Positions 30,802 through 39,811 of a stretch of DNA of 64,000 nucleotides are shown here, one piece after another. Origin of the DNA: Mariniphaga sp. (lineage in GTDB: Bacteria; Bacteroidota; Bacteroidia; Bacteroidales; Prolixibacteraceae). Under the pieces are notes generated by a model. The model made no database searches. It saw nothing but the letters and a program-made list of their open reading frames with translations, and was not told the DNA's origin. Where the stretch lies: NCBI GenBank assembly GCA_025355585.1, contig JANXZJ010000079.1:79498-143497 (forward strand). The letters run 5' to 3'. The position numbers and the translations under genes were made by a program. Within the stretch, counting starts at the first letter, position 1. Every line of letters begins with the position of its first letter.

Positions 30802-33344
30802 GGATAATCGAATTGCTGCGTTTGCTGCGAAAGCATATTATCATCTTGTTAATCACGCCAATATTACTTGCAGGATTGGTTATATATTTTACAAAAAATC
30901 CCAGTTTAACTTATTCTTCCGAAACAACACTTTATACTGGTATCGCTTCTGGTTCAAGTGTCGAGATGGATAAATCGTTTAGTTATTTCGCAAACAATAC
31001 CGCATTTGATAATCTGATTAATGTAATAAATTCACGTGAAACCCAGCAGGAAGTGGCCATACGTTTGCTGGCTCAGCATCTGATGATTTCCAAACCTGAC
31101 CAGCGATTTATTTCAGGTAAGTCATTCGATTATATAAGAAAAATTACACCTGGCTATGTTTATTCTTTGGTCGTAAAATCAAACGATCAAATCACGAAGG
31201 TGAACGTTTTTAAAGAGAACAATACCAAAGCTGGTCAGGAGCAAGTCGTAAACAATTCAGATTCTGTCATCGCTGACACACTTACGGCCAACCAGAGTAC
31301 TAGCACTTTCTCTTTTTCGAAGTTATATGATTCACCGCCTAATGTTAACACTTTTCCTGATTCAATCAATCAGTTAGCATTTGAGCAAACGGTAAAAAAT
31401 CTCACGGACCTGTTTAATAGCAGCGATACTAATTTTGTGTATCGCCTCATAAACTACGACAATCCGCATTATTCGCTCAAGGAAATATCATTGGTTAATG
31501 CACTAAGAATAGGCAGCAGTGATCTTGTCAGGTTAAAATTCACCTCCGACGATGCGGGGATATGCCAGCAAACACTTGTTTTTCTCACCGAGGTTTGCAT
31601 AAAAAACTATAAAAACATAAAAGAAAACAGATCTGATGCCGTGGTTAAATATTTTGAATACCAGGTAAATCAGGCTACGAGGAAGTTGAAAACGGGTGAA
31701 GATAAACTTCTGTCATTCAATAAGAATAATAACATCATTAACTATTACGAACAGAGTAAGGCAGTTGCTGTGGCCAAAGAAGCGTTGGATGTTGATTTTA
31801 ATAATATGAGAATCAAGCTTGCAGGTACTGAAGCTGCCATTAAACGGCTGGAAGAAAAATTAGAAAACCAACAAAAAATTCAGCTGAAAAGCGCTCCGAT
31901 TCTGGAAAAACGGAATCAGCTCAGCCAGATAAATGCGAAAATAGCCATGGCTGAGACGATAGGATCTGAAAATACCGTCGACGGGCAAAATCTGGCTACA
32001 CTTAAAACCAAGGCTGAAAAAATAAAGGAAGAAATGCGAAATGCCGTTGGAGAACTTTACGGTTTAAGTAATACAACTGAAGGACTTCCTGTTAGTTCGT
32101 TACTTAATGAATGGATTACAAATGTGGTGAGTTATGAAGATACAAAAGCCGGACTTGGAGTTCTTACGAAAAGAATTGCAGAGTTTCAAAAACAATATGA
32201 AGTCTATGCACCAGCGGGAGCAAATCTGAAAAGAATTGAGCGTGAAATATCTGTTTCGGAGCAGGAGTTTCTCGAATTACTGCACGGTTTGAATCTTGCA
32301 AAGCTCAAGATGCAGGATATTGAACTTTCATCAAATCTTAAAGCGGTAGACCAGCCCTATTTTCCGCTAACAGCTAACCCTACCAAGCGCAAATTGTTGG
32401 TTGTGGGAGGGGCATTGTTTGGTTTGCTGGCAGTATTAGCTGCAATCTTGGCTTTAGAGTATTTTGATGAAACATTAAGAAATCCGAATAAAGCATCTAA
32501 AATGCTCAATTTAATACCATTAGGAATATTCCCAAAGATTTACTATAAGCCTGGGGTATTAAATTTTCCATTCATTGTGCATCGGTTGCTTGAAATTATG
32601 GTGCAACGTATTGAGCTTCTAAAAAAGGCTAAATCAGAACTCCATGAAACTTTTCAGATTCTCATTTTCAGTACAACAAGTAACGAAGGTAAAACCGTGA
32701 TCGCTCAGAACCTGGCCTCCAAACTAAAGAAACTCGGTAATAAAGTGATCATTGTCAGGTTCACATCGATGTCGATCCATCATGAAACAGAACTGGATTA
32801 TAGTGCCGATGCCTTAATACCTCCCAAAGAACTCAGGACTCAATTAAAAAGATTCTCGCTGATTAACTGGCTGTTCGGTTATTCCGATGCCCGGGTTGAT
32901 TATCAAAGTCCGTTTTTAGACAAATTTGGATCTTCGTTAATTGATGACGAGTTCTATATATATGAAATCAAAGAAAATTTCCATACGATAACCGACTATA
33001 AAGAATTACTGGACAGAAACAATCATAAACTTTCGTTTGTTCCAGACTATGTATTGATCGAGATTGCTCCGATTCTTTATTATCCTTATCCATCAGGGCT
33101 TTTGGCTTCAATTGATTTACCATTGATGGTGTGTCGCGCTAACAGGGTTTGGTCACAGGCCGATCAGGGTGTCGTTGAAAACGTCACCAAAATCACCAAT
33201 TGTGCTCCATTGTTTATACTTAACGGGGTCGAATTGGAGGTGGTTGAATCAGTACTTGGTGACTTGCCTAAAAAAAGAAGCTGGTTTCGAAAGATTACAA
33301 AAAAGATCGTTCGGTTCCAGTTTTTTGCATCGAGTCTTCCTTAG
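30798..33344 (+). CDS. Wzc/Wzz-like chain-length protein with degenerate tyrosine-kinase domain
   Basis: The 848-residue protein has the polysaccharide co-polymerase layout: an N-terminal membrane segment (about 15-34), a large periplasmic part with long coiled coils (about 275-480), a second membrane segment (about 533-553), then a cytoplasmic ATPase-like domain. Walker A is recognisable as STTSNEGKTVIAQNLA (about 625-640). The Walker A' strand reads VIIVRFTS, where active BY-kinases have an Asp pair, and no C-terminal tyrosine cluster is seen. It therefore probably regulates chain length without normal autophosphorylation. The ATGA overlap couples it to the TolC-like gene. Confidence 0.85.
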   Translation: MRIIELLRLLRKHIIILLITPILLAGLVIYFTKNPSLTYSSETTLYTGIASGSSVEMDKSFSYFANNTAFDNLINVINSRETQQEVAIRLLAQHLMISKPDQRFISGKSFDYIRKITPGYVYSLVVKSNDQITKVNVFKENNTKAGQEQVVNNSDSVIADTLTANQSTSTFSFSKLYDSPPNVNTFPDSINQLAFEQTVKNLTDLFNSSDTNFVYRLINYDNPHYSLKEISLVNALRIGSSDLVRLKFTSDDAGICQQTLVFLTEVCIKNYKNIKENRSDAVVKYFEYQVNQATRKLKTGEDKLLSFNKNNNIINYYEQSKAVAVAKEALDVDFNNMRIKLAGTEAAIKRLEEKLENQQKIQLKSAPILEKRNQLSQINAKIAMAETIGSENTVDGQNLATLKTKAEKIKEEMRNAVGELYGLSNTTEGLPVSSLLNEWITNVVSYEDTKAGLGVLTKRIAEFQKQYEVYAPAGANLKRIEREISVSEQEFLELLHGLNLAKLKMQDIELSSNLKAVDQPYFPLTANPTKRKLLVVGGALFGLLAVLAAILALEYFDETLRNPNKASKMLNLIPLGIFPKIYYKPGVLNFPFIVHRLLEIMVQRIELLKKAKSELHETFQILIFSTTSNEGKTVIAQNLASKLKKLGNKVIIVRFTSMSIHHETELDYSADALIPPKELRTQLKRFSLINWLFGYSDARVDYQSPFLDKFGSSLIDDEFYIYEIKENFHTITDYKELLDRNNHKLSFVPDYVLIEIAPILYYPYPSGLLASIDLPLMVCRANRVWSQADQGVVENVTKITNCAPLFILNGVELEVVESVLGDLPKKRSWFRKITKKIVRFQFFASSLP

Positions 33345-33395
33345 GAAACGCACTTAAAATCCAGTATCAAAAAAGAATAAGTCAGATAGAACCTA

Positions 33396-34763
33396 TTGAA
33401 AACAACCTTTCACAAAATAACAAGGGAAGCAAATTTCCTCTCATTGGCCGGAAATATTTCGATCGCTTTTTTCGGCTTTGCAGGTTTTGCTTTGCTTGCC
33501 CGTAGCTTTCCGATAAATATCTTCGGACAATGGGTTTTGTATATCTCATCTGGCGCCTTTATCGAAATGTTCCGATTTGGTATCACGAATACAGCCATTA
33601 TAAGATACTTATCGGGAGTAGAACATGACGAACGTTTAAAATTCATCGGTTCTAACGGTTTTATTGGGTTGATTGCCACGACCGGAATCGCAATCGTGCT
33701 TTGGACCTGCCACCTGATCTTTGCAGTTCCAATAAAAAATGCAGGATATGAGTTATTTTTTGCCTGGTATCCTTTACTCGCCTTTATCAACTTACCTTAT
33801 AACACTGCATTGGTCATTATGCAAGCCGATCAGCATTTTAGTAAAATGTTGTTTATCAAAACTTTCAATAGTGGAATGTTTTTCCTGATCCTTTTTTTCA
33901 ATTACTTATTTCTGGACATGACATTGGTGCAGCTGGTAATTGCCCAAATCATCATCAACCTGATCACTTCACTTATTTGTATAACAAAGGGATGGGATGG
34001 CTTTCGCTATTTGATGCGAACAACGCGAAGAACCAGCAATGTTCTGCTTAATTTCGGAAAATATACCACGTTTACTTTGATCGGCACAAATCTTTTGCGA
34101 AGTGCCGACACCCTGATAATCAGCCTTAGCCCATTGGGTACTGCTGCAGTTGCACTGTACAGCATACCTATGAAACTAACAGAAATACAACAGATTCCAT
34201 TACGAAGTTTTGTGGCCACTGCTTTTCCAAAAATGTCGAGAGCAAGTGTTTTGGGAAAAGCTGATGAGGTAAGGAAACTTTTCTACACTTACACGGGCGC
34301 CATGACTTACCTGTTCGTGTTTATTAGCCTCGTGACATTTGTCTTTGCTGAGTTTTTTGTTACACTGTTAGGGGGTAGTCAGTACATGGGAACTGATCCT
34401 GCAACCGGAGCAAATGCGGTTACGATTATGAGGGTATTTTCAATTTACGGGCTATTGCTACCCATCGACAGGATGACAGGAATTGGCCTTGACAGCATTA
34501 ACAGACCAGGTAAAAATCTCATTAAGGTTGGACTCATGGTATTGGCGAATGTCATCGGAGACCTGATCGCTGTTTTTATATTTAAATCGCTGCTTATTGT
34601 TGCAGTTGCTTCCATTTTCTTTACCCTGATAGGAGTCTGGGTTGGATTTTACTTTCTTGACAAAGAACTCCATCTCAAACATCTTAGGGTTTACTCCGCC
34701 GGATTGGAATTTTACAGGAACATGTATCAAAAATTTAAAAATCGCAGATCACAAGCGCAATAA
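33396..34763 (+). CDS. Wzx-type polysaccharide flippase
   Basis: The 455-residue protein has about twelve to fourteen hydrophobic segments and the MATE/MOP-type layout of lipid-linked oligosaccharide flippases (first segments SLAGNISIAFFGFAGFALLARSF and IEMFRFGITNTAIIRYLSG). It would move undecaprenyl-linked repeat units across the inner membrane. The start is a TTG; no ATG is placed better. It follows the Wzc-like gene by 51 bases. Confidence 0.85.
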   Translation: MKTTFHKITREANFLSLAGNISIAFFGFAGFALLARSFPINIFGQWVLYISSGAFIEMFRFGITNTAIIRYLSGVEHDERLKFIGSNGFIGLIATTGIAIVLWTCHLIFAVPIKNAGYELFFAWYPLLAFINLPYNTALVIMQADQHFSKMLFIKTFNSGMFFLILFFNYLFLDMTLVQLVIAQIIINLITSLICITKGWDGFRYLMRTTRRTSNVLLNFGKYTTFTLIGTNLLRSADTLIISLSPLGTAAVALYSIPMKLTEIQQIPLRSFVATAFPKMSRASVLGKADEVRKLFYTYTGAMTYLFVFISLVTFVFAEFFVTLLGGSQYMGTDPATGANAVTIMRVFSIYGLLLPIDRMTGIGLDSINRPGKNLIKVGLMVLANVIGDLIAVFIFKSLLIVAVASIFFTLIGVWVGFYFLDKELHLKHLRVYSAGLEFYRNMYQKFKNRRSQAQ

Positions 34764-34800
34764 TCTTACTGGTTTTCAACAATATCCGTCACAAGTCGTT

Positions 34801-36300
34801 ATGCAGACTAATGTTAATCCATTCGAAATTGAAACTGGTGCCAATAAGTTGGGGAGGCCAATGTACATTGTATTAATTCTGGCTTTAGCAACATTTTCAG
34901 CACTGTTAATCTGTAGGTTAGGAGTAATTGGCAGTGTAGCGCTTATCCTTATACCATTCATTGCAGTTTATCTCAATTTAATATTTCGCCAACCAATAAT
35001 CGGTCTTTATACCGCGGTTGGACTTGGATTCGTCTTACTTGGAATTTCAAGGTACATTAAAGATGTTCCTGTTGGTCTGGCAATGGATGCGATTCTTTAT
35101 CTGACCTTCATTGCACTTATTTTCAATAAGTTTAAGGACAAAATTGACTGGTCGCCAGCCAATAAAGATATCACTTACCTGGCAGTAATCTGGTTTGGTT
35201 ACTCCTTATTTGAGTTGATAAATCCGGAAGCAAGAAGCACTGCAGCATGGTTTTCAGGTCGTGGAGTTGCGTTATATATGATGCTTATTGTCCCGTTAAC
35301 CTTGCTTTTTATTAATTCAAACCGCAAACTGGATCTGTTTTTCATCCTGTGGGGAATTTTTTCATTATTGGTTTCCATTAAAGGAATTGCACAGCATTTC
35401 TGGGGCGTCGATCAATGGGAGCGGGCCTGGTTGGATGAAGGAAATGCACAAACACATATTTTATTCGGAAAACTGAGAAGCTTTTCATTTCTGAGTGACG
35501 CAGGACAGTTTGGAGCCAATCAGGCTTATTCGGCAGTGGTGGCCACAATTGTTTCTTTGATCCAAAAAGATGGACGTAAAAGATTGTTCTTCATCGCTGT
35601 GGCTATTCTTGGATTTTACGGGATGATTTTATCTGGTACCCGCGGTGCTCTTAGTATTCCGATCGCTGGTTTTATGGCCTTTTTTGTTCTTAGAAAAAAC
35701 ATGGGTGTTATGATTTTTGGTATCTGCCTGCTGTTGACTTTTTTTATATTTTTTAAATACACCTCTATAGGTCAGGGAAATGATCAGATCCGCCGGATGA
35801 GAACTGCATTCGATCCCAATGATGCCTCTTTACAGGTAAGGCTCGACAATCAGAAAAAATTAAGTGTTTACCTGGCTTCCCGACCTTTTGGAGGCGGAAT
35901 TGGCCTTGGAGGGGTAAAAGCCCAGAAATATCTTCCAAATGCATTTCTTTCGCAAGTGGCTACAGACAGCGGTTATGTATTGGTTTGGGTTGAAGAAGGT
36001 GTTGTAGGTTTGCTTCTCTTTCTGTTTATACTGTTTTATACTATTTCAAAAGCGTCCTTCCACATCATGTTCAGGATCAGAGATCCGATACTAAAAATTA
36101 AAATGTCAGCGCTTATTGCCGGGATGTTTGGGATAATGGTGGCAAACTATGGTAATGCCGTATTAGGACAAATGCCAACAAGTATGCTGATATACACTTC
36201 AATGGCAATCATGCTGAATTCAGAAAAGTTTGATGTTCCATTGGCAAATAGCGTCATTGATACAAATGAAACAGCCAGAAAACGGCTGCAATTAAATTGA
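34801..36300 (+). CDS. O-antigen polymerase/ligase (Wzy_C-type) membrane protein
   Basis: From the ATG at 34801 the product is 499 residues with roughly eleven to twelve membrane segments; an in-frame TTG at 34642 lies inside the flippase gene and was not used. The large periplasmic loop with the Wzy/WaaL-type segment (SFSFLSDAGQFGANQ about 233-247, then SGTRGALSIPIAGF about 276-289) is characteristic. It would polymerise repeat units or ligate the chain. It starts 37 bases after the flippase gene. Confidence 0.85.
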   Translation: MQTNVNPFEIETGANKLGRPMYIVLILALATFSALLICRLGVIGSVALILIPFIAVYLNLIFRQPIIGLYTAVGLGFVLLGISRYIKDVPVGLAMDAILYLTFIALIFNKFKDKIDWSPANKDITYLAVIWFGYSLFELINPEARSTAAWFSGRGVALYMMLIVPLTLLFINSNRKLDLFFILWGIFSLLVSIKGIAQHFWGVDQWERAWLDEGNAQTHILFGKLRSFSFLSDAGQFGANQAYSAVVATIVSLIQKDGRKRLFFIAVAILGFYGMILSGTRGALSIPIAGFMAFFVLRKNMGVMIFGICLLLTFFIFFKYTSIGQGNDQIRRMRTAFDPNDASLQVRLDNQKKLSVYLASRPFGGGIGLGGVKAQKYLPNAFLSQVATDSGYVLVWVEEGVVGLLLFLFILFYTISKASFHIMFRIRDPILKIKMSALIAGMFGIMVANYGNAVLGQMPTSMLIYTSMAIMLNSEKFDVPLANSVIDTNETARKRLQLN

Positions 36301-36352
36301 TTGAATTTATTAAAGATAGTTTCCTTTTCTACTAATTTTTAAGGATGACAAT

Positions 36353-37543
36353 ATGAAAGGCAGAGATTTTATCATCACCGGGCTTCAATCCTGGGATATA
36401 CCCATCGGTTCGAATGCCATCGACATTGCAAAAGAAATTGCAATCGATAATCGCGTACTGTATGTCAACAGCCCTTTGGATCAAATGACCATTTACCGGA
36501 ATAAAACGAAACCGGAATTAAAACATCGTTTAGAGATAATCCGGAAGCAAAAGCCCGCCATCAGGCAGATATCTGATTCACTATGGGTATTGGATTTCCC
36601 GTTTTCGATATGGTCGGTCAATCAATTACCGGATGGCTTTCTGTTTGATTTTTTCAATATGCTGAACAACAATAAAATGTTCCGCTACGTAAAAAAAATT
36701 GCTGAAGATCTGCATTTTAAAGACTATATCCATATTATTGACAATGATATTTATCGTAGTTTATATTCAAAAGAATTTCTTAAACCTTCACTTTCTGTAT
36801 ATTACCGAAGAGACAATCTTCTACCCATGCCCTTCTGGAAAAAACATGCGCCCAGATTGGAGCCAGTGCTAATTAAAAAAAGTGATCTCGTTGTCTGCAA
36901 TTCTCCGCAATTAGCCGAATTTGCATCCAGGTTCAATAATAAAAGTTTTGACATCGGACAAGGAGTAGATCTTTCGGCCTACGATTCGGCGTTGAGTTTT
37001 ATTACACCATCGAATATATCGTCAATTCCAGAACCCAGAATTGGTTATATCGGCGATATCAATAGTCTTCGCCTGGATGCTGACCTGATTTATAACGTGG
37101 CAAAAAACAAGCCTGACTATTCATTTATCATGATCGGGAATGAAGATAAGGTATTTGCAGGACACACACTTCACACCCTCAAAAATGTCTATTTTCCGGG
37201 AAGTATCCCTAAGAATATGGTTCCAACTTATATGTCTGCTTTTCAAATATGCCTGAATCCTCAGGCACTAAATGAAATCACAAACGGAAATTATCCGCGT
37301 AAAGTTGATGAATACCTGGCATTTGGAAAACCAGTAATCGCCACAGCAACTGCAACAATGGAGCTTTTCAAAGAGCATGTATACCTCTGCGCTACAGTTG
37401 GAGAGTATGAGCAAGCTGTCGAAAAGGCACTTCTCGATACAAATCCCGAAAAAGTGACCCAGCGCATCCTGTTTGCCCAGTCTCACAGCTGGAAAAACAA
37501 CGTAAGCAGGTTATACAAATACATTCAAGAAACTATCTCTTAA
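36353..37543 (+). CDS. Glycosyltransferase, GT4-like (GT-B fold)
   Basis: The 396-residue protein has two Rossmann-like halves. The N-terminal half (DFIITGLQSWDIPIGSNAIDIAKEIA) would hold the acceptor site and the C-terminal half the nucleotide-sugar site: RIGYIGDINSLRLDADLIYNVAKN (about 227-250), then NPQALNEITNGNYPRKVDEYLAFGKPVIAT (about 302-331). The EX7E element of classical GT4 enzymes is only loosely matched, so the exact family is uncertain. No signal peptide was seen, so it is probably cytoplasmic and membrane-associated. Confidence 0.8.
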   Translation: MKGRDFIITGLQSWDIPIGSNAIDIAKEIAIDNRVLYVNSPLDQMTIYRNKTKPELKHRLEIIRKQKPAIRQISDSLWVLDFPFSIWSVNQLPDGFLFDFFNMLNNNKMFRYVKKIAEDLHFKDYIHIIDNDIYRSLYSKEFLKPSLSVYYRRDNLLPMPFWKKHAPRLEPVLIKKSDLVVCNSPQLAEFASRFNNKSFDIGQGVDLSAYDSALSFITPSNISSIPEPRIGYIGDINSLRLDADLIYNVAKNKPDYSFIMIGNEDKVFAGHTLHTLKNVYFPGSIPKNMVPTYMSAFQICLNPQALNEITNGNYPRKVDEYLAFGKPVIATATATMELFKEHVYLCATVGEYEQAVEKALLDTNPEKVTQRILFAQSHSWKNNVSRLYKYIQETIS

Positions 37544-37554
37544 TAAAAACAGCT

Positions 37555-38490
37555 ATGTATTACAGGAATATCTCAGATCTGAACCAAATCATTCTCAAAC
37601 GGTTGAGTATTATCCCCCGAGATTTTGACCTGATTGTCGGAATTCCGAGAAGCGGTATGTTACCAGCCAATTTACTGGCATTGTATCTTAATAAACCTTA
37701 CACAGATATCCATTCGTTTCTTAATGGTCACATTTATAAAGCAGGTGCCCGCAGTCAGTTTTTCGACATCAAAGATTTTAAGAAAATATTGGTTGTTGAT
37801 GATAGTATTGCCTCCGGATCAGCAATAGAGAAATGCAAGGAAAGTTTAAAGGATTTAAGTGCCAATTTTTCAATCAGTTATTGTGCAATTTATGTGATTC
37901 CAGGGAAGGAAAAACTTGTCGATTATTATTTTGAAATTGTTCCGCTTCCCCGATATTTCCAATGGAACATTCTCAATCACACGACACTCGAAAAGGCTTG
38001 CTTCGATATTGATGGAGTATTGTGTGTTGATCCGACAGAAGAGCAGAATGATGACGGCAAAAAATACATGGATTTTTTGCTTAACGCTCCTCCACTGTTC
38101 ATCCCTGGAAGCAAAATCGGAACCATTGTAACATCCCGACTCGAGAAATACAGAAAAGAAACGGAAAAGTGGCTTGAAGATAATCACGTAAAATATAATC
38201 AGCTTGTAATGCTCGATCTCCCAAATAAAGAAGCCCGGCAAAAGGCAAATGGTCATGCAGAACACAAAGCGAAGACCTATCAATCAAATAGCTATGTTCT
38301 GTTTATCGAGAGCTCAAAGTCGCAGGCTATTGAGATCAATAGAATTACGAAAAAACCTGTATTGTGCACCGAAAATTTCGAGATGATTTTTGACTCGGAA
38401 TCAGTAATGTATAATATTAAAAGTGGTAAATATTTCCCTTTTCTTCGAAAGTATGCACTGAAAATCAGGAATAAAATTCGAAAATTATAA
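37555..38490 (+). CDS. Phosphoribosyltransferase fused to HAD-like hydrolase domain
   Basis: Residues about 20-140 form a type I phosphoribosyltransferase: VGIPRSGMLPANLLALYLNKP at about 25-45 and the PRPP loop ILVVDDSIASG at 78-88. Residues about 148-290 resemble a HAD phosphatase, starting CFDIDGVLCVDP with Asp151 and Asp153 as motif I, followed by TIVTSRLEKYRKETEKWL. Such a fusion is unexpected in a polysaccharide locus. It could make and dephosphorylate a ribosyl or related precursor, but no substrate can be named. It starts 12 bases after the upstream glycosyltransferase gene. Confidence 0.82.
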   Translation: MYYRNISDLNQIILKRLSIIPRDFDLIVGIPRSGMLPANLLALYLNKPYTDIHSFLNGHIYKAGARSQFFDIKDFKKILVVDDSIASGSAIEKCKESLKDLSANFSISYCAIYVIPGKEKLVDYYFEIVPLPRYFQWNILNHTTLEKACFDIDGVLCVDPTEEQNDDGKKYMDFLLNAPPLFIPGSKIGTIVTSRLEKYRKETEKWLEDNHVKYNQLVMLDLPNKEARQKANGHAEHKAKTYQSNSYVLFIESSKSQAIEINRITKKPVLCTENFEMIFDSESVMYNIKSGKYFPFLRKYALKIRNKIRKL

Positions 38491-38540
38491 GTGGAAATTA
38501 TTTGAAACCAACATTGAATAAAAACGCTAAATATCTTATT

Positions 38541-39755
38541 ATGAGCTCCTATTCTTTGATTATACTCAATATTTTGCAAGTTTTAATTTTGGTTATTCTG
38601 GGCTTTTCGACGTTATATATTTTCCTGTTTTCTCTTGCCGGCCTGTTTTACAAACAGCTACATTACCCCGAAATTTCCAGGTTACGAAAAATAGCGGTGT
38701 TGATTCCAGGGTACAAAGAAGATGATGTAATAATTGACGTAGCCAAGGAGGCACTCGCTCAGGATTATCCAGGCGAAAATTACGATGTTGTGATTATTGC
38801 AGACTCGTTTCAACCTGAAACGATCGAAAGACTGCGTATGTTGTCAATTAAAGTTATCGAGGTAAAGTTTGAAAAAAGCACCAAATCTAAAGCATTAAAT
38901 AAGGCAATGGAGCAGTTAACCGGTGAATACGATATTGCAGTTGTGCTCGATGCTGACAATCTGATGGCTACGGACTTTCTGTCCAAAGTTAATGCCGCAT
39001 TTGAGATGAATTATATGGCCGTTCAGGGACACAGGGCAGCTAAAAACATGGACACTCACCTGGCCATTCTCGATGCGGCAAGTGAAGAAATCAACAATCA
39101 CATTTTCAGAAAAGGTCATCGCGTTTTAGGTCTTTCGTCAGCAATCATTGGTTCAGGAATGGCTTTTAAATACGATTTTTTTAAAACTATGATGTTATCA
39201 GTAACAGCAATTGGGGGATTTGACAAGGAGATAGAGCTTAAGATGCTTAAAAACAATCACAAAATCGCCTATCTTGATGATGCTTTGGTTTACGATGAAA
39301 AAGTGCAGAAAGCCGAAGTTTTCAGCAATCAGCGTCGACGCTGGCTCTCAGCCCAGTTGCATTATTTTCGCCAGGATTTTGGATCTTCAGTGAAGGCATT
39401 GGTCACCCGGGGAAATATCGATTACTTTGACAAAGCAATTCAGTTTATTCAACCGCCAAGAATCTTACTCCTTGGAGCAGTCCTTTCTCTTGGTACACTT
39501 TTTCTTCTGCTAAATTTATTTTTAAAGACTAATTCGATATTTATTTACCTGTGGATATCAGTTGCAGTGATCTGTATTCTCTCATTTTTATTTTCTATTC
39601 CAGGAGCATTTTACAACACCCGTACTTTAAAAGCCTTGGCCAGTCTTCCTAATGGGATGTTACTCATGTTTGGATCGCTCATGAAAATAAGAGGTGCTAA
39701 TAAGCAATTTATCCATACGAAACACAGCGCCGTAAAAACACAACAAAATCAATAA
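38541..39755 (+). CDS. Membrane glycosyltransferase family 2, processive type
   Basis: The 404-residue protein begins with an N-terminal membrane segment (ILNILQVLILVILGFSTLYIFLF). A GT2 domain follows: VLIPGYKEDDVI (about 54-65), the DxD-like VVLDADN (about 135-141), GGFDKEIELKML (about 219-230) and the QRRRW processivity motif (about 264-268). Two C-terminal membrane segments close it. The motif set is that of cellulose/hyaluronan-synthase-like enzymes. The ATG at 38541 is preferred over a TTG 39 bases upstream. Confidence 0.88.
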   Translation: MSSYSLIILNILQVLILVILGFSTLYIFLFSLAGLFYKQLHYPEISRLRKIAVLIPGYKEDDVIIDVAKEALAQDYPGENYDVVIIADSFQPETIERLRMLSIKVIEVKFEKSTKSKALNKAMEQLTGEYDIAVVLDADNLMATDFLSKVNAAFEMNYMAVQGHRAAKNMDTHLAILDAASEEINNHIFRKGHRVLGLSSAIIGSGMAFKYDFFKTMMLSVTAIGGFDKEIELKMLKNNHKIAYLDDALVYDEKVQKAEVFSNQRRRWLSAQLHYFRQDFGSSVKALVTRGNIDYFDKAIQFIQPPRILLLGAVLSLGTLFLLLNLFLKTNSIFIYLWISVAVICILSFLFSIPGAFYNTRTLKALASLPNGMLLMFGSLMKIRGANKQFIHTKHSAVKTQQNQ

Positions 39756-39811
39756 TTAATTGAAGGATGATTTCAATATCATCAGTATAAATCTTTTTGC
39801 ATCAGAAATAT

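Noticed and set aside
30798..33344. Calling the Wzc-like protein an active tyrosine kinase
   Set aside because: Key Walker A' acidic residues and the C-terminal tyrosine cluster are missing.
34642..34800. An upstream TTG start for the polymerase/ligase
   Set aside because: It lies wholly within the flippase coding sequence; the ATG at 34801 follows the flippase stop and begins a normal membrane protein.
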